A stretch of DNA of 64,000 bases from Diphasiastrum complanatum. Its lineage: Eukaryota > Streptophyta > Lycopodiopsida > Lycopodiales > Lycopodiaceae. Below the pieces are notes generated by a model. It was given only the letters and a program-made list of their open reading frames with translations, searched no databases and was not told the origin of the DNA. A program made the translations under genes and the position numbers. Within the stretch, counting starts at the first letter, position 1; each line of letters starts with the position of its first letter. The stretch is from contig CM055110.1 of NCBI GenBank assembly GCA_029204225.1, positions 21,496,988-21,560,987 of the forward strand, read 5' to 3'. Positions 45,727 to 57,298 of the stretch are shown here, piece by piece.

Positions 45727-46640
45727 TTTTCAACACTTGCCATTCGAACCCACTTGACATACAAGTAGTCAACTCGCCAACAAAGATTAGACTTAACCAA
45801 CTTGAAGTTCTAGAACCAACGTTGAGATACAACTTGGCGCCATGCCAGATCAGGGGTCTCGCGACATAGGTAACTTCCCTCCAACCAAGTTGCTCGCCTT
45901 AGATGAAACTCAACCAACTCGAAGCTTCGTTACGAACGAGTAACATCCATTCGAAGCAAGCCATTTGACTTACATCAGACTTAACCAACTCAAAGCTTCA
46001 TCATGAGTGTTGGAAGCCAACCTGACACCACACCATACGGGATAGCCATAAACAAGTAACTTCCACCCAAGCAAGACATCCAACTCAGCCAATAGATTAA
46101 AGTCCGTTATCCAAGAGCTTAACAAATTCACATTTATGCAAGGAACACTCAGAACCACAAGCCGCGATAGATATGACGACAACCAATTTTTGGACCGAAT
46201 GGTCCCAACAACATACCGCTGGCATCCCAGACTGATAGGTTCGAAGACATACCTCTGGCGTCTTGGAATACAACCCTCAACTATGTGCCAGATCAAAAAG
46301 ATTTGAAACGACCTTACAAATGGCGCTTTTACTGAACACTGAAACCCATAAGGTATTAAGTCAATTTGAGAAAAATCCCACTTTATTAATAAATCTGAGA
46401 AGGTTACATTTCAAGTGTGTGACAAACCCTAGTCTCTGGGGAGCTGGCATGCCAAGGCGGGCGCCATGACAACATTCCAGCAAAGGGAGCTAAGACTTGG
46501 TTGGAGCCGCCCTGAGTCACAACCTGCATCCCTTTATAGTTATGGTGGGATTGGCCACCTCCTCTCATAGCATGTCCTCAACCCAAGATGGTAAAACACA
46601 CTTTTCTCTCTCTAGAATCTATTGATCCCCAGGCTTCATT
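45727..46640 (-). repeat. LTR- or promoter-like region with degenerate tandem repeats
   Basis: At 45785-46090 a unit of roughly 90 bases around ACCAACTCGAAGCTTC and GAGTAAC-TCCA recurs about three times with changes. Further up, the minus strand has CTATAAAGG (near 46535) and AATAAA (near 46385), the spacing of a TATA box and poly(A) signal in an LTR. No primer site was found, so this is only a candidate LTR. Confidence 0.35.
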
Positions 46641-46679
46641 TAATCATGCCTAGATTGTGTGAGAACACGAAATCTTATG

Positions 46680-47325
46680 AAACAAGAAATGGCACAAGAC
46701 CCAAATTTTTTTTGTGAACTTACAATTTTTTGAAATTCAAGTGCTTTTTGAATTCTAAATTCAGAAATGAATTTATTATTTTGCAAGATTGTATATTTTG
46801 CCTTTAGTTAAAATTTGGACAAAGTATTGCAAAATAGTTTTAAAATTTTAAACTAAAATAGCACAAAAAAAAAATATCACTTGTTTGCAATTTGTTATTA
46901 AGTAAAATAGTTGTTAGATTAAGCAAGTATAGCACAAAAAATAAAAATATCATTTGTGTGCAATTTGTTATTATGTGAAATAGTTGATAGATTAAGCAGG
47001 TAATTGTAAAATTTTAAAAATTATATTTTTAATAAAAAAAATAACAAAAAACAGTTCAACATAAATTTCAGAACTTGTTTGCAATTTGATATTTGTATTT
47101 TAAGAATCAAATAAACTAAACAAATCTAGTATTAAAAAAGAAATGCTAAATTTCTACCAAATATTATTTAACAATCAAATCATTCACCAAAAAGATAATT
47201 AAAAACATCTAATAAATAAACATTTTGTACAATAGTCTTTTGAATAGAAGAGATTTCTTAAAAAATAAAATTTTGTTGAATGTTTCAAATCACATAGTCT
47301 TAAATAGTCTTGAATCTTCACAGAG
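46680..47325. other. Very AT-rich stretch downstream of the methyltransferase gene
   Basis: Long A and T runs and no coding frame. A repeated block of about 60 bases (TATAGCACAAAAAA.AAA and TTGTTATTA-GT-AAATAGTTG-TAGATTAAGCA) is visible at 46855-46925 and 46925-47000. This may be near the edge of the mobile element. Confidence 0.4.
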
Positions 47326-50300
47326 TCAAAAATTCTCAACCAAATCATTTGGATTTGGAGTAGTAGCCCTTCCAACCCCTGTGTCTATTGAAGGTGATGT
47401 CCCGTCTTGAACAATTACAATTTCTTCAATCACTTTGTATCTAGATGGTTGAGGCTCCTTCATAATTGGAGCGATATCTTTCTCAGAGGGGCCCATATAT
47501 CCAACCTCTTGAAACTCATCGGGCAAAACTGAAATACCAATTAGCCTCATCTTAACAAAACTCACTAAACTTCATCTAATTCTACAACCGCAACATGTCT
47601 GCCCTTTTGGACAGCACATGCACTAGTAGTGCCACTACCGCTAAATAAATCTAAAATCCAATCTATAGGATGAAAAAACATTTCAATTAATTTATTTACA
47701 AGCTGTTGTGGCTTTTGATATGGACAAGCCGCAAAACCAGTCATCAAATTTTTAAGTTTTGTTGTCACTGTAGGAAAATCAAAATGATTTTCAAAACCGA
47801 TGTTTCTTGCAGTGTTGTAGTGCAACATGGATATCTTTCCATCGGTGGAGAAGGTACCGATGCTGAGATATTCGATCTCATTTTAGAGTCATGCGCCACT
47901 AGAATTGCGCACATTTGGTTTATACCTACAAACATCAAAAGCAAAAAGTCAAAAAACTAAATAACATAACATGTTTAAAATAGTAAATCGACTTGTGACT
48001 ATATATGTTTAATTACAATCAATACTTACCAAATGACGTTCTCTATCCTTGCATTGCAGACTTCTAGTAGGGTCGTGTGAACATCTACTTGTTGCCAACT
48101 GGAGTGAAATATCACTATCCTCCAAAGCGGAGCAGTAGTGACCTCCAGAAAACCAGCAACGACTTCTTTCACTTCAGTGCACTTAAACGGGCGATCATCA
48201 TTCAATGAGCCCGCAAGTTTAAACCCGCACGAAATATCCGCGACGTAGAGAGTGTAAGGTCTTCTTTTTACAAACTTGGTTATCTTTCTTGCATCACCTT
48301 GTTGTATTATACAAAAACAAGGAGGATTATCAACAGACTTGGGAATAAACGTCTCTTTGGAATCATCATCAATGTTTGAGTCTCTAGTCTATTGTGATTC
48401 TCTGTGTTTTTTCTCAGCCTTGGCTTTCTGAAGGTGGGTTCTGAACTATTCTAGAAGCTGCTCACTCTTTTTATCTTCACAACTTTGTGAAAAATAGAAG
48501 TACACTTATGCTAAGCATGACATTCAAATGTTAACTTTGTTACTAATGACATGAACTTATGCTAAGCATGAATGTTGATCTGAAAAACAATAATATGAAA
48601 GAAAATAAATGATGATAGAAATACACTTATGCTAAGCATGGATTATAATCTTTAAACCAATAATTGACAAGAGTAGTTAAGATATTAGAAATACACTTAT
48701 GCTAAGCATGAGTCTCTCAAAAACTAAACTTGTACTTAAAAGTTGAATAATGATGTCAAAAATAACAATTTAAGAAATAGTTAAGAACAAACACCCATGC
48801 TTAGCATAAACAATGTTTGCAAATTGATAATTTAAAATTAAAATTTGTAAGAGAGCCTTACCATATCCCTGAATAAAATAAGAAATCTTTGGAGCTCTTC
48901 ATCTTTTGAGTTGTTTGGGTACAACATCCTTTGGCATTCCTCCCAATCTTGGCAATTGAGGCTCTTTACCATAGCCTCTTGCACTTTCATGAAAAGCTTT
49001 TGTTTGAGAAAAACTACAATGATTAGATTTAAGATTTTGCACATGAGTTAAAAATAAGAATTTAGAATTAAAAAAACAAAATCACCTTTGAAATTCTTTT
49101 CCCATCTCAGCAAGGTTGAGCTATCCGTCGGCAACTCTCAACAAGACACTCACAACAACATCCTTTGAGGGGATGCCTTGCATATTTTTCCATTTTGATA
49201 AACCCATATATTGTGGAATTGGAACAAGAGTGGATTGTGTGGATTTTTTTTGGTGGAGAACGACCCTTTTGGGAGTTGTCCTTTTATTTCAAATGTGTCC
49301 TACTTGTCAAAAATTTTATCGACAAGGTCCCAAATCTGAAACAAAAAAAATTGCTCAAGGATTTTATTTTGATTTAAGAACAATGTCGAACAGAAGAACA
49401 ATGTCACTAATAGGAAACAAAAATTACTACCCCTTTCGGAAGGCCAACTGAAAAAAATAATCATATTTCGTCAGTGAGAAGGCTGGATTTTTTTCATCGA
49501 AGACTAGCCCAGTCTCATGTGCACAAAGGCACTTCAATTGTATGTTTGTTTTGTCCCCTTCTTTGTGAAGCCTCAAGTACTCCTTATGGAAAAATCTAAC
49601 TCGTTGTATAACAGTCATCTTCAATTTGTAATCTTGGTCGATATTATGGTCCCAGGCAAGGAGCTTGGCTTCCTCAATAGTCAGCTCGACAAATACTATA
49701 AGAATAACTTGTCTAAAAGACTGCACATGAGGATACTCAATAGAGAGCTCCATTTTAGCTTGCAAGCTATGAATTCTGCCCAAAACAAAAAAATTGTAGG
49801 TATCTACACACTGAATATCAAAATCTGCCACTGCCACTGTCGGACATTCAGCAAGGTCAACAAGGACAATAAGGGAGTAACTATGGCTTGGGTGTGGTCC
49901 TTAAATTTTATCTTTAAATTATGTACATGGGATGAATTGGGCTCCCTAACCTCCATGGGCCTGTCACCGGTGGTTGGGTCAATGGGGGGCCTATCACATT
50001 GTTCAATATCAAGAATAAAAGTTGTGGCTTGGATTTTTTTGGTTTCATGAATCACAGCGCGCATTTATGCTACATCGCTACTGGCCCCAAGTAGATTTAA
50101 GTCAGAAGCCTGGGGTTGGGGTTTCTTCCTGGAGCTAGGATGTGAGCCCTTGCGAGCCATGGTTTTAGAGCCTCTTGATTTTGGAGGGGAGGAGATATCT
50201 TGAGTTTTCTCCAAAGCGCTTCTTTTTCTCTTTGGAGCTGAAATTAGGCCTGTTCCAACAGTGGATTCAGGTGTTTGGTTGTCTTTCTGACTGAAGGAAA

Positions 50301-50833
50301 CCAACTTGCTCTTGCGTGAGGATAATGATCTCACCGATTTATTAAGGGCAGGGTCCTCTTTTTTCTCAAGGGCTTCAGCGGCCATTCGTATTGCAGCTTT
50401 CAATGTCTGAAAACAACAATAACAGCCATTACAAAAAACCATAGCCATGCTAAGCATAAAGAGCAAATCAATACTCAAATGTTAATGCATTGCAAAAAAA
50501 AATAAAAGTTACAATTGTCTTTATGGCATGCTCACACAGACGGATTTTCATGAATCCATTCTCCAAAATGTATAACAAAACTTTCTTGTCAATTGCTCTT
50601 GTCACAATGTTAGTAAAGCCATCATCCTCGTCTGCAACCGCTACCTTCCAAAGCACGTGTCCTTGTGCTTTGAAGGTAGATGGCCCTTTGCCAGAAGTAT
50701 CAATAGTCCAGAGGAAGAGGTCGATGAGTTTTTGGCCCTCATAGCCCTTGGTAAAGTAAAACATGTGCTTAGTCATGTCTACTTTTTGAAGATTTGAAGG
50801 GTTTATAGGTGGACGAATTTTGAGCTAAGCCAT
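47326..50833 (-). pseudogene. Beta-class N4/N6 DNA methyltransferase gene, copy 1 (six exons)
   Basis: Exons on the minus strand are 50833-50513, 50406 to about 49430, 49335-49086, about 48996-48862, about 48490-48030 and 47925-47326. The introns are GT-AG, and splicing at 48030/47925 joins VIW to YKPN in frame. The C-terminal half is an amino-methyltransferase of the N4-cytosine/N6-adenine type. GDARKI then RPYTLYVADISCGF holds the position of motif IV (DPPY), and KPQQLVNKLIEMFF leads into motif I, DWILDLFSGSGTTS. The order IV before I is the beta class. DISC in place of DPPY suggests loss of catalysis. The N-terminal half (LLAWDHNIDQDYKLKM, CLCAHETGL) matches no family I know. Stops interrupt it, including one at codon 3 (CAG to TAG-like), so it is dead. 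Confidence 0.78.
48491..48861 (-). repeat. Intron with five copies of the palindrome ATGCTWAGCAT
   Basis: Copies are at 48508-48518, 48559-48569, 48629-48639, 48699-48709 (all with ACTT just before on the plus strand) and 48797-48807. A sixth copy lies in intron 1 at 50447-50457. Spacing is 51, 70, 70 and 98 bases. Confidence 0.9.
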
Positions 50834-51055
50834 TTGAACGTCATTTACAAAAAAACAAAAAAATATCACAAAAGACAAAAAACTTTTAAGGACAAATCTC
50901 AACAAAAATTCGTCGTCCGTCAAAGTGTCCTAAGATTAACAATCTTGAGAAGCTTATGCTTTCGCTAATAGAACAATTGGATAGCTAAATCAAAGCCAAA
51001 GAGCGCAACAAGAGCAAATGAAATGGCAAAGGTGCGTTATGCCTTGTCCGTGCTC

Positions 51056-51617
51056 CTTAAATAGTAAATAGGGACCTGGTGGTTGCCGTCTTTCAATTGT
51101 TAGATTCAACGGACCAAGGTCAATGCCATGCTTGGAGTCTATATGGTGGCATTTCCGCCCACTTAAAATGTTTTTCACTCGAACGTTGATAACATTTCTG
51201 TTTTAGCTCGGAATTGGGCGCCGTAAAAAGGAAAACTACTAAAAATTTCAAAATATTTTCAACTATGTTTCTTAAATAGTATACGAGGACCTGGTGGGCG
51301 TCATCTTTCAAGTGTTATGTTCAACGGACCAAGGTCAGTGCCATGCTTAAAGTCTATATAGTGGCATTTAGGTGCATGCCAGACGTCACTTCAAAATATA
51401 TTTCACTCAAACGCAAATAACATTTCCATTTCAACTTGGAATTGGACGACGCAAAAGGGAAAATTGCTGAAAATTTTCAATTGTGCATTATAAGTACGCC
51501 CATGCTCGTCACGTAACATATATTTCGTTCCAACGCTAATAACATTTCCGTTTTAGCTCGGAATGGGCAACAAAAACAGAAAAATTCTTGAAAATTTTAT
51601 AATATTTTCAACTATGC
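51056..51617 (-). repeat. Tandem repeats of about 215 bp upstream of the methyltransferase gene
   Basis: Unit 1 starts CTTAAATAGTA at 51056, unit 2 CTTAAATAGTATACG at 51271 and a third, partial unit covers about 51481-51617. Shared blocks are TTCAACGGACCAAGGTCA, GCCATGCTT, GTCTATAT-GTGGCATTT, ATAACATTTC and TTTTAGCTCGGAAT. On the minus strand CTATTTAAG (51056-51064 and 51271-51279) is TATA-like and lies 220 bases upstream of the start codon at 50833. It could be a repeated promoter. Confidence 0.75.
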
Positions 51618-52412
51618 ATTCGATTACAACACTAGCTAATTTGAAACCCAACTTTTTCACAAATTTTTTAGTGTCATAATTTTGCCCTAATTTTTTTGAA
51701 AACCCGAAATCTTTATCTAACTACCGTTGCCATGTGGACCAATTGAAATCTTGAAATCAGGGTTCTACGTAACGTAGAATTTTTCAAATATAAATAAAAT
51801 AAAAACTTTTAAAATATATTGATGTTTCGTCGGACAACATGTGGAAATGGTATTGGTTGATGAGGCCTGCCCTTCCAACTCATCACTGCCTGAAGAGACA
51901 TTATATACAATGATGCCATTTTGACGTGTGTTGAGGTGGAAGAAGATTGGAGTCTAAACTACATCAGGCGGGAACTATTGCTCCTACAAGATGATGTACT
52001 TTCAGACTTCAGATTCATTTTCAATGGTAAACTCATAAGTAACTGTAAACACTTGATCTTTTATGAATAATTTCAATCAAAACTTTCTAATACAATCTCT
52101 GTACTAATTGTAACTAACTTTGTATAAGTTTTATGCAGGTATGTAAAAGACATGAGCTCGAGATCAAATACAAAGATATTGGTGAAACAATCCAACTTAC
52201 GGATGAACATTGAGATTCACTATCAGCAAATACATGCCAATCATCATGTTTTTTTCTCAATATAGAAAATTGCATTCCAGTATTACACTATGGACACAAC
52301 CCGATTGTAAGAATTTATATTGATATCAATAAACAAAACCCATAAACGAGTTGTTTACATGTAAATGATTGTATCTTTTTCTTTTGACGTGTTACTATTT
52401 ACAAATAGATCT
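51618..52412. other. Spacer between the methyltransferase and fusion genes
   Basis: AT-rich, with no recognisable coding content. It separates the 3' end of the upstream gene from the repeated promoter-like units. Confidence 0.4.
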
Positions 52413-54492
52413 CTATTCAATCAATTTTTTTATATTTTCTTTATCAGTATTAGGAACTGATAAGGGAACAACTCCTTCTATAATCTCGCCCTCCTCTGTT
52501 TTGGGAAGAGCCTCAATGCCTTTTAAGACAAGAGCACTCTCAACTATAATATTGTCTTCCTCTGTATTAGGAAGGACTTTTTTTCCTTTTTGATCATATA
52601 AAATAAGATCTGCATCCTCAGCAACCTGAAAGGCTGTTAAGACAGGAGCAGCTTTCTTTTGAGGGCCCTCGATCCCAGGTGCAAGGCTTACACCATACTG
52701 GACATAGGTTCTGATCAACTCTTGCCGAAATCTATATACATCATCAGGAGTATATGGCTCAAGAGTGAACTGTCATCACAAAATATGAGAATAAGCAAAT
52801 TACAAACAATGATAGTAAAAACATATGAATCAAAATGAAAGGAACTACAAATAAACAGAATATTATCTTTTCAATATCTACATCCATTTATAAATGATAC
52901 CACTCAAAAAATAGCTTCGTATTGTACAAGACGAACCATGCACAACTAAAAGCGTCGTTTTGTTGTACACACTGCATATATAAAACAAAAATTAGTAATA
53001 TTATGATAGAAATTTAATTTATGCTATGACAATAGATTTGAATTAAAAAAGAAATACATGCATATCAGAGATAAATTGAATATACCTTGAGAGATCTAAT
53101 GGTTATCTCTCCAATTGAAGTTGCCATTGTTTTCTCAAACGACATCATGAAATTGAGAATCAAATTCTCTATGTGTATTTGTAGCTGAGTTTAATTTTAC
53201 ACATAGAAAATTTGATATTTCCTCCTTATTTATCTTTACAGAAAGAATGTTCAAGCTCCAATGCCGACTGCAACAACCAAAATACAAAAATCGGTAAATC
53301 CATATTTATGAAAGAATATCTTACTTATCAAAGCACTAAAGCATGCAACAATCCAGATTAAAGCAACAAAAACAAAAGAGAAATCCTTACTTATTTTCAT
53401 ATGGAATCAAATAAAATTTCGCCACAGGACTGCATTCGATAAAATATACAGCCTTCTCAAAATTGGCCTCTTTCGCCTTTATCGCTCCCATGAAAAATGG
53501 ACTAACAACAAAGACTGTACCATGAGAATCGAAACTAATACTATTCTGCAAACTACTATTACATCTGAAATTTCTAAGGTTTTATCTTTCAGCTCGGCAA
53601 AAATTTTGGGACCTAATCTAAAGCTTGTACGTGTATTTGGAAGAAAAAAATCAAAAAAATTGTCAAGAAGATCAATTTTATTAGCTAGGTAGGCTTCGTA
53701 TTGATTATAATGGTCAAAATCAAAATAAACTTGGGCTGGATCATATGGAATTCTTACAAAAAGATTATGTACAGGAGTAAAAATAGAAGTGGAAACAATA
53801 TTTACAGATTTTTTGTCGAGCTCCTCTTGAGTAATCAACACTTTTAGTGAAGAAACCTGCTGAGGAGCTGAACGAATAATAGGAGGAGGAAGGGGTGAAG
53901 ATTCTCGATCTGAGTCAGATTCTCTAGCATCTGACTCAGAGCTCAAAAAGATACGAGGTCTCTTGGCTGGGATAACTCTAGGAGAAAGAGAAGCAGCTGG
54001 TCTTTGAGATGCAGCCTTTTTGAGGACTGGCTGCTTCCTCTTCCTTCTAGAGGTAGTCGGCAAGTCAGTTCTATCCAGAGGCAGGTCTCTAGAGGTGCTG
54101 GCATTATCAACATGCAGACCAGAATATCGGTCCCGAAGCCTTCTGAGAATGACGAAATTCTTTAGCATGATGGTGACACGCTTACCATGCAATGCCAAAA
54201 GACAAGTATCTTCAAAAAAATGGGATAAACAATCTTCTGCAGCACCCTATAAGGCCTGCATGGCTGTCATGACAAAACAAATATTTAGCCCAAGTAACAG
54301 AGTGACATTCCTCACAGATCGGCTGAAAGGAGCTCTAGGGATCAATAATTCAGTTGATCTTTGGAGTTTTCTAATCTCCCTCAGCCAGACTTGCTTCCTA
54401 CCACGTCTACGGCCAGTACAAGGGGGAACATGGGAATGGGATGGCTATACAATGGTTATGGCACGGGCAGTGGATTTGGTCCTGGCCACCAT
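52413..54492 (-). pseudogene. CENH3-like histone fold fused to a Ulp1/C48-like protease
   Basis: Exon 1 (54492-53391) opens MVARTKSTAR, the H3 N-terminus, then GRRRGRKQVWLREIRKLQRS, TELLIPRAPFSRSVRNVTLL, a helix 2 with one stop (TAMQAL, stop, GAAED) and FFEDTCLLALHGKRVTIM, the H3 signature. The same frame continues through a basic, Ser/Asp-rich linker into NKIDLLDNFFDFFLPN and, after a frameshift, ECSPVAKFYLIPYEN. Exon 2 (53267-53086) begins in HWSLNILS, the Ulp1 catalytic His block. Exon 3 (from 52971) has CVQQNDAFSCAWFVLYNTK, the Gln and catalytic Cys block. Exon 4 (52769-52413) has LEPYTPDDVYRFRQELI. Introns are GT-AG. Ulp1 proteases cleave SUMO or related modifiers. Two stops and two frameshifts make this copy inactive. 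Confidence 0.8.
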
Positions 54493-54589
54493 TCTTAGAA
54501 GAAAAAAAAAAACAAAAAAAAAGTTTGAACAAAAGCAAAGGGGATGAAAACAAAAAAATTTGCGATAAAAAGGTGTTTGAAATCGATAC

Positions 54590-57216
54590 CAAAACTGAAT
54601 ATCTGTTTCGAACACTCGATCTCTTGATATTCTTGTACTCCTTGTCATGTCTTTTGTTGTTTTCATGCAGTACAAACAAGGGTGTTTAGAGTTAGCACCA
54701 TGAGATACATTGAACATACATTTTAATGTCTTCAGATCTCCTGCTAAATGCCATTCAATGTTGAAAGTGCCAATTCCAGGAATATTGAGTGGAACTCCCT
54801 CCATGTGATTATTTATGGTGGTAGGATATGATGTTCTATCCATGAGGTAATGTTATGGTCTTCTTTCATCACCTATAAGAGAATACAAAAAAGTGATTAG
54901 CCTCATAATATCAACAAGAGAAGATTTTCCAAATGAAATTCATATTCAAATGATTATTCCTATTTATTATGCGAAGGAATTGCTACTGAAATGCTTCCAA
55001 CCACCAGATATCATTTTCTGATTGAACACTAAAATCGAGGCCTTTTGAGTCTTCTGAATTTGAAAGTGCTCCATTCATGATCGTGAGACTGACTCTTTCC
55101 ATTTTTTGTCCTTTTATAATTTCAAACTCATCTAACTTGAGAACAACTATCAACTTGTTATTGACATTCTCATTTGTAATACCGTAAAAATTTATGATGA
55201 ATATTAATAACTGATTAATATCAATAAATAAATTGTTATAAGCTAGACTTTCTCCTTTCGAGCAATACACTTCATTGATATGAGATGGATTACCAACTAC
55301 TATCTGCATATCTTGGTTTAACATGTCTTTTTTTTTTAAAAAGATGACACGGTTGTGGGATTGGAAACTTTTTAATATTTACCTATGCAAATGCCTGCTT
55401 TATCATCTTAAAGATTGTTGCATATGCTTCCCTACTGATGCTAGAAAAGTCACATGCCCCCTTAAGCAATGTAGTGTCTAATATTTCTCCAACTTCATCC
55501 ATAATGCTATCAGTAACTGAAGCCTTAATCTTTTTCATTTTGTTATTATTTAACATTGATTTCATAGATTTAGAGGTCAAGATAGAGCCTAGTGAGTTTC
55601 CAATTGAAATCTCATCGGCCAAATGGTCTTCAACAACCAATGCTGATCTGCATTGCAAAGATAATGTTCATGAAAATGTCAGTAGAAATTAGGACACTCA
55701 TAGTATTCACAGCAGTATATAATAAGCAAATCAATAGAAAGTTGAAATGAATAAATAACAAAATTAGTGATTATGAATGAATCAAAAAGTTCAAGCAATA
55801 TCAAATAAGCTATAACTTTACTTGAATGCATGGATTCATCTTTTTCTATGACCTCCTCTGGATGATAGATCACATATGTCCTTGTTTACTAGTCTTTTCT
55901 TCTTGTTGCTTCAGACCTTTCTATTGAGCACATCCATATCTTTAACAAGAGACAAATATGAGATATGCATGGATTGAAATGCAGTTTTTATCTCATCATT
56001 ACTAGCTGTATAATGATGCAAAGAAGATTTCAACCTTTGGATCTCCTTCTTGAGCATCTCATTTTCATCCAAACAAGTTTTCATCTTTGTAGATATTTCT
56101 TCGCACTCCTTTGATATTTTCCTTGATTCCTCTTCCAAATAATGTATTATTTGCATTGAATGTGCATTCCCATAGAGCATTAAATTCTCACAGTAACCCA
56201 AAAGGCCATTTTTACCATGACACATATAGATTATTAACTGACTCACCGAATGAAAATCTGGATGTTGCAATGAACATGGATCAATAGGATACAATGTTCC
56301 TGATGACCTTAAATCTACATGCTTTAGCTTTTCCTCCCTGTATCGGACCATATCAGAAGTTGACAATTTGGGTTGCTTTGAATTTCTTGTCCTAAGCGGA
56401 GCATATCCTGGTGACAGATCCACATGAAGATGATAAAACTTTGTCATCAATACCGTAGTATAGTAACAAACAACACAATGACAATAACAAAACTAGAGAT
56501 GGCGCTAATGACTCTGCTGGAGATGGAGATGGCACTAAACACTTGTTTTTGACTCTGGAGATAGAGATGGCGTAGGTTTTGTTTCAGAAATGTCATTCCT
56601 AATTCAAATTTTTGAGTGTTCCCAACTATTGGGAGGGAATATTTCAGCATTTTGAAAATTATTATATAACTATGGTTAAGCACCAGTAAAGTTTGATGTG
56701 ACTAAACTAAGGTGCATTCATTTACATGGAAAGTAGTGCAGGCAGATGCGTAAAGAAAATAGAAAATGATATTATAATCACTTTAAAGTTATTTTTCTCT
56801 CTCCTACATGGCATTTCTTATAGGGCCCTCTTTGGGACCATATTTTCTCTAATGCAAGCTTTCCTTCCTTCACAATTACTGTCTTTGGTGGTTTCATCGG
56901 AGGTTCATCAGGAATGTGTCGAACACCAAATCTTGTAGGATCCATATGGCTTAAGATTTGATCATCTGTAAGTTCTGCATGCTATGGTCATCATATTGAC
57001 CGAAAATGAGATGGGTGTATCAAGAGTATGGTCTTCCATGGGAATGTCACTTACTTTTAATTTGTCATCATGTCGACACATGTAACTCTCTTTAAAATCA
57101 ACAATTGTTAGTGCTTGGTTTGAAGCATCTCCCTTCTGAATTGCTGGCTTGATCATCCAAGTCAATGGATCAACTTTGACTGCTTGCTCGCGATTCTCAA
57201 ATGTGATTTTGCCCAT
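54590..57216 (-). pseudogene. DDE-transposase-like gene, copy B
   Basis: The N-terminal block (57216-56965) opens MGKITFENREQAVKVDPLTW, followed after a frameshift by ILSHMDPTRFGVRHIPDEPP. Next are 56450-55911 (KFYHLHVDLSPGYAPLRTRN, YMCHGKNGLLGYCENL, then a coiled coil), 55658-55383, 55324-54983 (LIVVLKLDEFEIIKGQKMER, SVQSENDIWWLEAFQ with a GT donor) and, after an acceptor near 54858, GTFNIEWHLAGDLKTLKCMF with SHGANSKHPCLYCMKTTKDM. The zinc pair CLYC is intact here. The order LKLDE then GDLK then CxxC is shared with copy A. The frame ends 100 bases before the histone-Ulp1 gene, so the C-terminus with any third catalytic residue is missing. An LTR at 57299 cuts the upstream side. Confidence 0.62.
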
Positions 57217-57298
57217 ACTAGTTGTGAATTACTTGTGCAACTCGTAACCAAGGATGTTCCAATAAAACACAATAAACTGATAGTGCTTCTGGTAAGAC

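Noticed and set aside
47565-47828. The methyltransferase as bacterial contamination
   Set aside because: The gene has GT-AG introns that restore the frame, a second diverged copy with the same exon borders, and lies among plant retrotransposons.
54490-54492. The histone-like gene as a canonical H3 gene
   Set aside because: The tail lacks the usual K9/K27 repeats, helix 1 has LLIPRAPF rather than LLIRKLPF, and the frame runs on into a protease. CENH3-like fits better.
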